From CAYVUB01 sp964454675 (GTDB taxonomy: Bacteria; Bacteroidota; Bacteroidia; Flavobacteriales; Flavobacteriaceae): 46,646 nucleotides of DNA. Location of the stretch: NCBI GenBank assembly GCA_964454675.1, contig CAYVUB010000021.1, forward strand, positions 1-46,646, given 5' to 3'. Both the position numbers and the translations under genes were made by a program. Shown piece after piece: positions 24,261 to 33,800 of the stretch. Positions within the stretch are counted from its first letter, which is position 1, and each line of letters begins with the position of its first letter. The notes below the pieces were generated by a model. The model was not told the origin of the DNA and did not search any database. It saw only the letters and a program-made list of their open reading frames with translations.

Positions 24261-24280
24261 TATCGTAAATTGCCCTGTGT

Positions 24281-24988
24281 ATGACAAAGTTTAGCTGTAT
24301 AATAGTAGATGACGAGCTGATAGGCAGGATTGAACTGCAATCTTATGCCAAAAGGTCGGGCAGGTTTGATATAGCCGGTGTGTTTAGTTCGCCCGAAGAG
24401 GCACTTGCTTTTTTGGAACAAAACAAAGTAGATGTGCTGTTCTTAGACATTGATATGCCGGAGATGTCAGGCTTACAGCTTCGGGAAAAAGCAAAAGAAA
24501 CCACCGCCTGTGTTTTTGTAAGCAACCATACCGAATATGCTATGGAAGCTTTTGCCTTAGACACGTTGGATTTCCTGTCAAAACCTATAGACCCGCAACG
24601 ATTCCTGCAAATGACAGAGCGTGTGGCAAGCTATGTGGAAATTAAAAATAAAGCCGTCGGTTTTGACCTTATCAGCCAAACGCAAAACGGAACGATACGG
24701 GTAACGGAAAATTACCGCAAAGTATTGATTCCCGTTACAGAAATTGTGTATGTTGAAGCGATGCAGAACTATACCCGTATTGTAACACTGGTTAAAGAAT
24801 ATACCATATTGTTCGGATTTGGGTCGTTGCTGGATGATAACCGTTTTAGGTCGTTTGTGCGTATCCACCGCAGTTTTGCCGTTCAGAAACAGTTTGTGGA
24901 AAGTACAGGAGCAAACGGCATACAGATGAAAAACGGCGTAACCCTGCCGGTGGGACGAAACTTTAGGGATAGTGTGAAACAGATATAA
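24281..24988 (+). CDS. LytTR-family response regulator
   Basis: The 235-residue protein has a receiver domain (residues 1-120; Asp10-Asp11, phosphoacceptor Asp56 in LFLDIDMPE, FLSKPID with the conserved Lys) and a C-terminal LytTR DNA-binding domain (about 140-235; VTEIVYVEAMQNYTRIV, FVRIHRSFAVQKQFVE, LPVGRNFRDSV). LytTR proteins bind direct repeats via beta-strands. The kinase gene follows after 16 bases; the pair forms a typical Bacteroidota two-component operon. The divergent delta-60 protein gene is a plausible target. Confidence 0.93.
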   Translation: MTKFSCIIVDDELIGRIELQSYAKRSGRFDIAGVFSSPEEALAFLEQNKVDVLFLDIDMPEMSGLQLREKAKETTACVFVSNHTEYAMEAFALDTLDFLSKPIDPQRFLQMTERVASYVEIKNKAVGFDLISQTQNGTIRVTENYRKVLIPVTEIVYVEAMQNYTRIVTLVKEYTILFGFGSLLDDNRFRSFVRIHRSFAVQKQFVESTGANGIQMKNGVTLPVGRNFRDSVKQI

Positions 24989-25004
24989 ACTAAAGTATAA
25001 CCTG

Positions 25005-27179
25005 ATGACTCTTTACCTCAAATATATCTTTACCGCTTTCCTGTTTTTCCAGACAGATTTTCTTTTTGCCCAAAAACAAGGACAGCAACGGATAGATTCT
25101 TTAAAAGTAGAGTTTGCGAATGCCAAAGTAGATTCGGTTAGAGTTAACATACTCAATAATCTCAGTAGAACCACATATTTGATGAGTGATTACGGGCAGG
25201 CAGGAAAATATGCTGAAGAAGCCTTGCAACTTGCTGAAAAAAGCAAGTTTAAAAAAGGAATTGCAGATGCTTACAACGGTATTGGAAATGTCTGTTTGAG
25301 TCAAGGCAACAACCCTAAGGCATTGGAAAACTATTTGGCTTCGCTAAAAATACGTGAAGAAATTGGAGACAAGCAGGGAACAGCCTCTTCTGCTCTTAAT
25401 ATAGGCAATGTGTATCGTGACCGGAACGATTACTTCAAAGCATTGCAAAGTTATCATAATGCTCTGAAAAGATATGAAGAAACGGGAGACAAGAAAGGTG
25501 TATCCGATTCTTACAACAGTATAGGGATTGTATATGCGATGCAGGGCAATTATCCTAAAGCGTTGGAAGGCTTTTTGGTGTCGTTGAAAATAAAGGAAGA
25601 AATTGGAGATAAATGGGGAATAACCAAAAGTCAGGGTAATATTGGAGGTGTGTATCAACAACAGGGCAATTATCCTAAAGCTCTGGAATACCACCTTGCT
25701 TCGCTGAAAATCCAAGAAGAAATAGGAGATAATTCCGGAATAGCCAGTACATACAACAATATTGGAGGTGTGTATCAACAACAGGGTAATTATCCTAAAG
25801 CATTGGAAAACCTTTACAGTTCCCTGAAAATAGAAGAAGAAATCGGACACAAATACGGAATGGTAATTTCGTATAGTAATTTGGGGTCTGCATATAATGA
25901 CCAAAGTGACTACTCCAAAAGCTTGGAATACCACCATAAGTCATTAGAAATAAGCCGTGAAATAGAAAGTAAACAGATGATTGCAACTAATATGCTCAGT
26001 ATCGGCAAACTTTATATACGCATACTTACAGATACATCCGGGTCGCTCCCACAGACAGTTATATCGTCTGCCGGCAGAAGAGAGTTTATTCAAACCGCTA
26101 TTTCTTATATAGAAGAAGCGGTTGCGGAGTTTAAAGCACTCAGAGCGTTATACGAATATCAGGACGCACAAAAATCCCTCTCCATAGCTTATGAACTTTT
26201 GGGAGATACAGGCAAAGCATATAAGGCATTCAAAGAACACGTTATTTACAAAGACTCAGTATTCAATGAGGAAAATACCAAGGAGATTACCCGTCTGGAA
26301 ATGAACTATGTCTTTGAAAAACAGCAGGATTCTATCCGCTTGGTCAATGAAAAAGAAATCGCTATCCGTGATGCTACACTTGAAACCAACCGCAAACAAA
26401 AATGGTTGTATATGGGCGGACTTGCCGGGCTTGCCGTTATAGGAGGATTGTTGTTCTACCAAAACCGTCAGCGAAAGAAAAACAATGAAAAGCTGGTTTT
26501 GCTCAACAGTGAATTAGACGAAGCAAACCGTGTTAAATCCCGTTTTTTCGGCATACTCAGTCACGACCTGCGTCATCCTGTTGCTTCTCTGGTCAGTTTT
26601 CTTACCTTGCAGCAGGAAGCACCCGAAGACATCTCTGAAGAAGATAAAAAGACGGTAGGTACGCAAATTTTCAGTTCTGCCAAAAACCTCCTTCATTCTA
26701 TGGAAGACTTACTGCTTTGGAGCAAAGGACAAATGGAAAACTTCAAGCCCGAACCTAAAAAAATCACGGTCAATCAACTGTTTGAAGACACCAAAAAAGT
26801 GTTTTCGGGTTACCAAAGCATAAGATTTGAATACCACAATCCTGATGCTATTGAAGTTTTTACCGATGAAAATTACCTGAAAACCATCATCAGAAACCTG
26901 ACCAGCAATGCCATCAATGCGTTTACCACCATCCAAAACCCGCAGATTATCTGGAAAGCGTTTCAACAGAATGAGAAAACGGTTCTCTCTATTACCGATA
27001 ACGGTCCCGGAGCAACCCAGGAACAATTTAAGGCTCTGTATGATGAAAATGAAGTTGTTGGTATCAAATCCGGTTTGGGGCTACATTTAATTCGCGATTT
27101 GGCAAAAGCCATTGATTGTACTATCAAAGTAGATTCGCAACCCAATCACGGCACTACGTTTACCTTAGAGTTTGTTTAA
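25005..27179 (+). CDS. TPR-rich sensor histidine kinase
   Basis: The 724-residue protein has a signal peptide (to about residue 23), at least seven TPRs in tandem (about 40-345), each with GNYPKALE..ASLKIKEEIGD and highly similar DNA, a further helical segment, a membrane helix (about 466-484, KWLYMGGLAGLAVIGGLLFY), a HisKA domain with phospho-His520 in LSHDLRHP and a HATPase_c domain with DNGPGA and SGLGLHLIRDLAKA. The C-terminal residues EFV-stop are shared with the arm of a 159-bp palindrome, so the natural end may once have been a little different. It partners with the LytTR regulator. Confidence 0.92.
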   Translation: MTLYLKYIFTAFLFFQTDFLFAQKQGQQRIDSLKVEFANAKVDSVRVNILNNLSRTTYLMSDYGQAGKYAEEALQLAEKSKFKKGIADAYNGIGNVCLSQGNNPKALENYLASLKIREEIGDKQGTASSALNIGNVYRDRNDYFKALQSYHNALKRYEETGDKKGVSDSYNSIGIVYAMQGNYPKALEGFLVSLKIKEEIGDKWGITKSQGNIGGVYQQQGNYPKALEYHLASLKIQEEIGDNSGIASTYNNIGGVYQQQGNYPKALENLYSSLKIEEEIGHKYGMVISYSNLGSAYNDQSDYSKSLEYHHKSLEISREIESKQMIATNMLSIGKLYIRILTDTSGSLPQTVISSAGRREFIQTAISYIEEAVAEFKALRALYEYQDAQKSLSIAYELLGDTGKAYKAFKEHVIYKDSVFNEENTKEITRLEMNYVFEKQQDSIRLVNEKEIAIRDATLETNRKQKWLYMGGLAGLAVIGGLLFYQNRQRKKNNEKLVLLNSELDEANRVKSRFFGILSHDLRHPVASLVSFLTLQQEAPEDISEEDKKTVGTQIFSSAKNLLHSMEDLLLWSKGQMENFKPEPKKITVNQLFEDTKKVFSGYQSIRFEYHNPDAIEVFTDENYLKTIIRNLTSNAINAFTTIQNPQIIWKAFQQNEKTVLSITDNGPGATQEQFKALYDENEVVGIKSGLGLHLIRDLAKAIDCTIKVDSQPNHGTTFTLEFV

Positions 27180-27326
27180 AATTATTTTTTAAGAAATTTT
27201 ATAGGCTTTTTTTGAGTGAAAAGAGGCAAATTTTCAAAGGATAGCAGAGCTATCGTTTTAAAATTTAACGAATTTGTAGCCGAAAAAAGGCATAAAAGAA
27301 TTGTCAAAATAATTTTAAACAAGCTC
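27168..27326. repeat. 159-bp imperfect palindrome overlapping the kinase stop codon
   Basis: Left arm starts GAGTTTGTTTAAAATTATTTT, right arm ends AAAATAATTTTAAACAAGCTC, and the centre is ATAG-CAGAG-CTAT at 27241-27253. Both ends are equidistant from base 27247, and internal blocks (GGCTTTTTT, AAATTTT) also pair. It looks like a miniature element or a long RNA hairpin. Confidence 0.7.
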
Positions 27327-27342
27327 TTAACATTTATCCAAT

Positions 27343-27384
27343 AAAAAAACCCTTCAATCCTGATATTTCAGAACTAAAAGGGTT
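27343..27384 (-). terminator. Terminator of the thioredoxin gene
   Basis: AACCCTTTTAGTTCTGA / TCAGGATTGAAGGGTT hairpin with seven Ts on the minus strand, about 22 bases after the stop. Confidence 0.65.
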
Positions 27385-27405
27385 AACCTAAAACTTCGTG
27401 TTTAA

Positions 27406-27723
27406 TTACAAAAGCGAATCTATTGCATCTGTATAAGCATTTTTTGGGGCAACACCTACTTGTCTCCCAACTACTTCACCATTTTGGAATACTAAAACCG
27501 TAGGGATATTACGCACACCATACTTAGCCGCAAATTCCTGATTTGCATCTACATCTACTTTACCCACTACTGCTTTACCTTCGTACTCCTGACTTATCTG
27601 GTCAATGATAGGACCTACCATTCTGCAAGGGCCGCACCATGCCGCCCAAAAATCAACCATTACCGGTTTACTGCTTTTTAATACCGTTTCTTCAAACGTT
27701 GCATCTGTTATTTCTAATGCCAT
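27406..27723 (-). CDS. trxA: Thioredoxin
   Basis: The 105-residue single-domain protein has FWAAWCGPCRM (Cys30, Cys33), the cis-proline loop RNIPTVLVFQ and the conserved DVDANQEFAAKYGV. No signal peptide, so it is cytosolic, reducing protein disulfides with NADPH via thioredoxin reductase. Monocistronic, with its own terminator. Confidence 0.95.
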   Translation of the reverse strand: MALEITDATFEETVLKSSKPVMVDFWAAWCGPCRMVGPIIDQISQEYEGKAVVGKVDVDANQEFAAKYGVRNIPTVLVFQNGEVVGRQVGVAPKNAYTDAIDSLL

Positions 27724-27872
27724 AATATCGTTATTCTTTAATTGTTTTACTTAAATTTTAGTGTACAAAATTAATCAAAAATTTTGCCAAATCGTACAAG
27801 CTTGTGATTTGTTTTAATTATAACAAGATTGGTTGTGATTATATGCTTGATATCAATCTGTATCGTATTGAT

Positions 27873-27933
27873 AAAAAAGCATAACACAGCTCAAAACAGC
27901 AACACAAAAATTAAAATAACGAGATGCTTTTTA
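27873..27933 (-). terminator. Possible terminator of the envelope operon
   Basis: TAAAAAGCAT and ATGCTTTTTT form a 10-bp stem around a ~41-base loop, ending in Ts on the minus strand directly after the OmpA-family gene stop. Confidence 0.35.
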
Positions 27934-29880
27934 TTATAAATCTGTAACTATAAACTCACTTCTTCTGTTTAATTGGTGTTCTTCTTCCGAACATTTTACA
28001 CCATCTGCACAGTGGTTTACCAATTGGGTTTCTCCATATCCTTTGGCTGTAAGACGTGATTTATCGATGCCTTTAGAAATTAACCAAGCCATAGTCGATT
28101 TTGCCCGTCTGTCTGAAAGCGATTCGTTGTACTTGTGCGATGAACGGCTGTCCGTATGTGAACGGATGTCGATTTTCATACTCGGATATTCGTTTAAAGC
28201 GTCCAGTATTTTAGATAGTTCTATTGCGGCATCGGGACGTATGTTTGATTTATCCAAATCAAAATAAATTATTGTAATGCCGTATATTTTTGCCAAATCG
28301 TCACCTATTTTTATAGGTTTCTTGGTTGGTTGCAATGTTACCGGAAGCTCGGTCGCGCCATTTTCATTGGGTGTTACAACCGATAATTCTCTGGCATTGT
28401 AGTCTTGTTTTTCGGCTCTTACATAAAACCTGACATTGCAATCTACTTCGCCAAAATCATAAAGTCCCTGTGCATCGCTTGTAGTTTCTTTTAATACATT
28501 GAATTTATCGTCCAGTAATGTAAGTTTTGCATTGGGCAAAATTTCTCCGGTTTCTTCATTGGTTACAATACCGGACAGCTTTTGAATACATACAAGCACC
28601 AATTCATTATTTTCAATGAATTTATAAATATCATCATTACCCACACCATTTTGTCTGTTGGATGTCAAAAAGCCTCTTTTGTTTTGATGATTGATTACAT
28701 AACCAAAATCATCAAACGAACTATTAGCCGGCTCACCAATATTTACAGGTTCTTGCAACGTCTCGTCTTCTTTAATCTGTGATACAAAAATGTCTAATCC
28801 TCCTAAACCGGGATGACCATCTGATGAAAAATACAATTCGTTTTTACCGGATATAAAGGGAAAAGTTTCTCTGCCTTCTGTATTAACCGTTGCGCCCAGA
28901 TTGACAGGCGTACCAAAACTACCATCGGGATTTATAGCTGCTTTAAACAAATCTGACTTACCTAAAGTACCCGGCATATCTGATGCAAAGTATAAGGTTT
29001 TTTCGTCCGTGCTAAGTGCCGGATGCGCTGTTTGGTACTCGTCACTGTTAAAAGGCAGTTCTTCTGCTTCTCCCCATTTACCGTCTTCGGTTTTTGTGGA
29101 ACGGTAAATTTTAAGTAATGTCACTTTGTTACTGTCCGTTCCCTTTTTGCCCTGATTAAAGTTATTACGGGTAAAATAAACCGTTTTAAGGTCTTTTGTA
29201 AAAACAGGTGTTGCCTCATGAAAACGGGTGTTGATTTCGTTTGCAAACTTTTCCGGGCTCTCAAGAGAACCGTCTTCTTTTATGGTTGAAGCATACAAAC
29301 GCGTGAAGGATTGACCTGTCCACGAGTGTTTTCTCTTTGCAATGCTTCCGGTATCTCTGGCAGATGCAAAGATTAATTTGTCGCCGTAATATGAGCTTCC
29401 ATAATCTGAATATACAGAATTAATGCCGGCATCTTCTATCTGGTAACGCCCCGAATTATTCTTTATTTCCTGCAAATAATCCTTTTGACTGTTGGCAAGA
29501 ATTCCTCTTGAATCACTTTGGTTTTTCTGATAGAATTTTGCCATCATCTGGTCGGCTTTTTCATAATTGCCAATTGCTTTTAGTGATTGTGCATAACGAA
29601 AAAAGTATTCCTGATCCAAATCTTCGGTCATTTCAAACAATTCTGCATACCATTTGGCAGATTCTTCGAGTTTTGCATTAAAATAATAGGCATTACCCAG
29701 ATTTTGCAGTATTTCCTGATTTTTATACCCTTTATTGGCTATCCGTTCATAAGTTTCAATAGCATCAATATAGGCATAGTTGTCATATTTTTTCTCGGCT
29801 TTACTGGCAGCACGCTCTTGCGAATAGCCGTTAACAAAGCATAAACTCAACAATAAGGTGTGTATATAATTTATTCTCAT
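27934..29880 (-). CDS. PorE-like OmpA-family protein (TPR, PD40 propeller, CRD, OmpA)
   Basis: The 648-residue protein has a signal peptide (to about residue 20), a TPR region (30-140), PD40/WD40-type propeller strands (about 160-430; SSDGHPGLGGLDIFVS and YFASDMPGTLGKSDLFKA), a carboxypeptidase-regulatory-like domain (about 440-520; SGIVTNEETGEILPNAKLTL) and an OmpA peptidoglycan-binding domain (about 540-648; YFDLDKSNIRPDA, IRSHTDSRSS, LSDRRAKSTMAWL). This order is that of PorE, a T9SS component linking the outer membrane to peptidoglycan, but related paralogues accompany individual adhesins, as here. It lies 11 bases after the PorP/SprF gene. Confidence 0.9.
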   Translation of the reverse strand: MRINYIHTLLLSLCFVNGYSQERAASKAEKKYDNYAYIDAIETYERIANKGYKNQEILQNLGNAYYFNAKLEESAKWYAELFEMTEDLDQEYFFRYAQSLKAIGNYEKADQMMAKFYQKNQSDSRGILANSQKDYLQEIKNNSGRYQIEDAGINSVYSDYGSSYYGDKLIFASARDTGSIAKRKHSWTGQSFTRLYASTIKEDGSLESPEKFANEINTRFHEATPVFTKDLKTVYFTRNNFNQGKKGTDSNKVTLLKIYRSTKTEDGKWGEAEELPFNSDEYQTAHPALSTDEKTLYFASDMPGTLGKSDLFKAAINPDGSFGTPVNLGATVNTEGRETFPFISGKNELYFSSDGHPGLGGLDIFVSQIKEDETLQEPVNIGEPANSSFDDFGYVINHQNKRGFLTSNRQNGVGNDDIYKFIENNELVLVCIQKLSGIVTNEETGEILPNAKLTLLDDKFNVLKETTSDAQGLYDFGEVDCNVRFYVRAEKQDYNARELSVVTPNENGATELPVTLQPTKKPIKIGDDLAKIYGITIIYFDLDKSNIRPDAAIELSKILDALNEYPSMKIDIRSHTDSRSSHKYNESLSDRRAKSTMAWLISKGIDKSRLTAKGYGETQLVNHCADGVKCSEEEHQLNRRSEFIVTDL

Positions 29881-29891
29881 GATTCAAGGAA

Positions 29892-30800
29892 TTAGAAAAA
29901 TCGGGGTGAAACGATTCGGTTATCACTACTAAACAATTCAAATCTCAAAAACACTTCGTGCGATCCCGAATTAAAATGTCTCAATTTGGTGGTCTCGTGG
30001 TCGTATCCATAACCTATGAACAATCCTTCGGTTACCTGAAATCCTGCCATAGCACTTACTGCGGCATCCCATCGCCATGCTGCACCAAGGACAAATTTCT
30101 CGTTAAACAAAAAGTTACCGGAAACATCGAGTTGCAATGGTGCACCTTCAACTGCTTTTGCCAAAAATGCCGGTTTGAATTTAAGGGTATGGTTCAAATC
30201 AAAAACATGACCGCCTATCAAATAAAAATGCATCCGTTCACGGTTTATTGCAATTTCGTTATTGCTATAGCGTGTGGTTTCAAAAAAATTAGGAACTGAT
30301 AAGCCTATATAAGTTCTGTCTGAATGAAAATAAACTCCGGCACCAACATTGGGCGTAAACTCATTATTCAAATTCTGAAACTGAGGATCTGCCTGGTTTT
30401 CCATATTTAGTTTACCGGGATTTAAACTAAATAAATTGGCTGTCCCTTTAATTCCGAAGGATAACTTAAAACGTTCTGAAGTTTGTACAGTATAAGAAAT
30501 ATCCGCTGAAATAGCATTTTCATCAGTAGGTCCAATCCTGTCATTTACAAAAGATAATCCAACACCCAAATTACTATTACTAATAGGCGTGTTAATTGAA
30601 AAAGCGTTTGTTGACGGCGCACCATCCAGACCTACCCATTGTGTACGGTGTAATCCAAAAACACTCATAACGCCCCGGGATCCTGCATAAGCCGGATTAA
30701 TGTTTATTGTATTATACATATAGTGTGTGTACTGTGCATCTTGTTGTGCAATTCCGTGGTAACAAACCAGTAGTAAAGCGATACATACTATTTTTTTCAT
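29892..30800 (-). CDS. PorP/SprF family T9SS membrane protein
   Basis: The 302-residue protein has a signal peptide (MKKIVCIALLLVCYHGIA) and the family opening QQDAQYTHYMYNTININPAYAGS, with GVMSVFGLHRTQWVGLDGAP and a series of barrel strands ending EVFLRFELF. SprF-like proteins are needed for export and surface attachment of type B-sorted adhesins such as SprB; the adjacent type B adhesin gene (57 bases upstream) is the obvious client. Confidence 0.93.
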   Translation of the reverse strand: MKKIVCIALLLVCYHGIAQQDAQYTHYMYNTININPAYAGSRGVMSVFGLHRTQWVGLDGAPSTNAFSINTPISNSNLGVGLSFVNDRIGPTDENAISADISYTVQTSERFKLSFGIKGTANLFSLNPGKLNMENQADPQFQNLNNEFTPNVGAGVYFHSDRTYIGLSVPNFFETTRYSNNEIAINRERMHFYLIGGHVFDLNHTLKFKPAFLAKAVEGAPLQLDVSGNFLFNEKFVLGAAWRWDAAVSAMAGFQVTEGLFIGYGYDHETTKLRHFNSGSHEVFLRFELFSSDNRIVSPRFF

Positions 30801-30857
30801 ATTCTGAAGATTTTATCAGAGTGTCTTAAAAAATTAAAACACTCTGAATATTTAGCT

Positions 30858-33800
30858 TTAATTGTTTTGAATGTATAAATAACCTGTTTTTTGTTTTGAC
30901 TGCCCCGATAAATCCTTGTAGGTTAACACATACCAGTAGGTTCCCGACGGTAAGCCTTTATCGGCATTAACGGTTACTCTTCCATTGGAATAGCCATTAA
31001 ACACTTTGTCGGCATTATTGTAACCTGAGGTTTTAAACACTTCTACTCCCCAACGGTTGTAAATCTCAACGGTATTATCCGGATAACAATCGATTCCCTG
31101 AATTCTGAAAGTATCATTAATTCCGTCATTATTTGGCGAAACAGCATTATTCACTATTATTCTGCATCCGTCAGGTAATTCAACTGTTGTTATATCATCA
31201 GGGTCTCCATCATTATCGGCATCAATATTCTCAAAGTTATTAGGGTCATCCGACAAGTCAGAAACAATTTCATTATTAGGGCTTACAGCTGTAGCTATTG
31301 CCTGATTTGAAATAGCCCCGTCTGCCAAATCTCCGCCTACTATGGCATAAGTAGCTGTGTAAACCGCAGATTCGCCTATCAATAATGTACCTTCTGAAGA
31401 ACCTTGAGATGAGCTCACAAACGAAATCTGAGGGGCAGCACCATGACCGCTAAATTCCTGTTCTGAAACAGCAACATTGTTCAAGGTTGTATTACCTGTA
31501 TTGGTTACTATAAACGTATAGGTTATTGTTTCTCCTGTTTGGGCATATCCATCAGCGTTTTCATCATTGAAATAACCTTCTTTGGTTAACGAAATACCCG
31601 GTAACTGCTCTAAAACTACAATCGTAGTAGGATCACAAGTTTCAACTTCAGGATTGCACGGCACAAACGGGGTTGGGTCTTCCGACTCATCAAATACATC
31701 TCCACCTTTTGGATCTTTTCCATCCACAAAGGCAATATTCAACACTTGACCAACATTAATATCTTCCTGAGTAATCACATAGGCTGCATTGTAAAGCCAT
31801 ACTTCATTAACATCAAGAATATTATTACCGTTAGTATCCCCTGACACATATACAGGTATCACAACAGGATTTGGCGCTTCAAACAACGGATCACTGATAA
31901 CAATATCACTAATTGAAACATTTCCTGTGTTTGTCACTNNNNNNNNNNNNNNNNNNNNNNNNNNNNNNNNNNNNNNNNNNNNNNNNNNNNNNNNNNNNNN
32001 NNNNNNNNNNNNNNNNNNNNNNNNNNNNNNNNNNNNNNTGCCGTCACCGTTGGTGTCAACATAAACACCCGTCTTGAACAGGGTCAGCTCAGGCGTTACA
32101 GGATTTACTGTAATGTAAACCGTTGCGGTGTCACAAGCCTGTGGTGTACCATTGTCACAAACCGTATAGGTAAACTGGTCTGTTCCTGCAAAGTTAGGAT
32201 CATTTGGTGTATAAGTAAATTCACCTGTTGTAGGATTCATTACTACTACTCCGTTTGCCGGTTGGGTATTGCTTGATACTATTTGGGTATCGCCTTCAGG
32301 ATCAACATCATTGGTTAATACATTTCCTGTAACAGGAGTTCCTTGATTACCGTTGAACGCATCGTCATTGGCATACGTATCATTCACTCCGTTATCAGGT
32401 AAAACCGTAATGGCTACTGTTGCGGTGTCGCATGCTTGAGGTGTGCCGTTATCACATATCGTATAAGTGAATGTGTCAACTCCTGTAAAACCTGTATTTG
32501 GCGTATAAGTAAATGTTCCGTCGCCGTTGTTTACTACTGTTCCGTTTGCCGGTTGCGTGTTGGAAGTTACCGTAAAGGTATCGCCTTCCATATCAAAGTC
32601 GTTGGCAATTACATTGATGTTCACAGCCTGACCTTCTTCGGTAGTTGCGGTATCATTATTGGCTGTTACCGTGTTGTCTGCCGGTGTTGGCAACGGTAAT
32701 ACTTCGATAGTTAGTGTTGCGGTGTCGCATGCTTGAGGTGTGCCGTCATCACAAACCGTATAAGTGTAAACCAACGTTCCTGTAAAATCAGTTCCCGGTG
32801 TAAACGTATAGGTTCCATCTGAGTTAAGCACCAAATGGTTCCCATCTGCATCGGTATTGTCTATTGGTGTGTAGGTTTGATTATGTCCTTCGGTATCGAA
32901 GTCATTTGTAGCCACACTTCCACTTACCGGCATATTTGCATATGTATTATTGATGTCGTTTTCTGCGTAAGTGGTGTTTGGTGTTACAGGCGTTGTTGTA
33001 ACCGTATCTTCATTGTTAGTCAAATCAGAATCAGGGGTATCTGATGATACTGTTGCTGTATTTTGATAATCTCCGGTTGCGTTTACTGTTGCTGTAAAAC
33101 TTACTGTTGTACTCGCCCCATTAGCAAGGTTTCCTATTATCCAAACAATCGTTCCGGCTGTGTTCACACCGCCATTATTGATTGTTTCTACGGTATATCC
33201 GCTTGGTATAACATCACTGATTTCTACGTTTTCCGCATTAGAAAAACCATTATTGATTACTTCTAAAGTAAAGGTAACTGTATCGCCGATGTTTGGCGTA
33301 TCGTTGCTTACTGTTTTTTCAATAGATAAATCAGCTGTCGGAATGGTTACTGCTGCAGTATCTTCGTTATTAGTTAAATCCGGGTCAGGTGTTCCGGAAG
33401 TTGCCTCAGCTGTATTAGGATAAGGTCCGTTAGCATTTACCGTAGCTGTAACCGTTAAAATAGCTGTACTTCCGTCTATCATATAAAAATCATCCCACAA
33501 ACCTGTAATAGCATCATAAGAACCTACTGACGTTGTATGACTTACGTAAGTATATCCGGCAGGCAAAAGATCTGTTACCTGAACTTCTTTTGCTCTGTAT
33601 GGTCCTAAATTTTCTACTTCTATGGAAAACACAACCGTATCTCCTACGCTTGCACTTGAAGGGTTAACTGTTTTTGTAACTTCAAGGTCTGCCTCAGTAC
33701 AATCAACCGCTTCGATGGCTACCGAAACCGTTACCGGTCCGCAATCTCCTGAAACCGCATATTCTACTGTTACGCTACCGGAACTTGTAAATGTCAGAAC

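Noticed and set aside
25344..25937. 197-residue open frame on the minus strand inside the TPR kinase gene
   Set aside because: It mirrors the tandem TPR repeats of the plus-strand kinase, is repetitive for that reason and has no independent start signals.
27934..29880. Assigning the OmpA-family protein as the core T9SS component PorE
   Set aside because: Domain order fits, but it lies in an adhesin operon and paralogues of this architecture are common, so only PorE-like is supportable.
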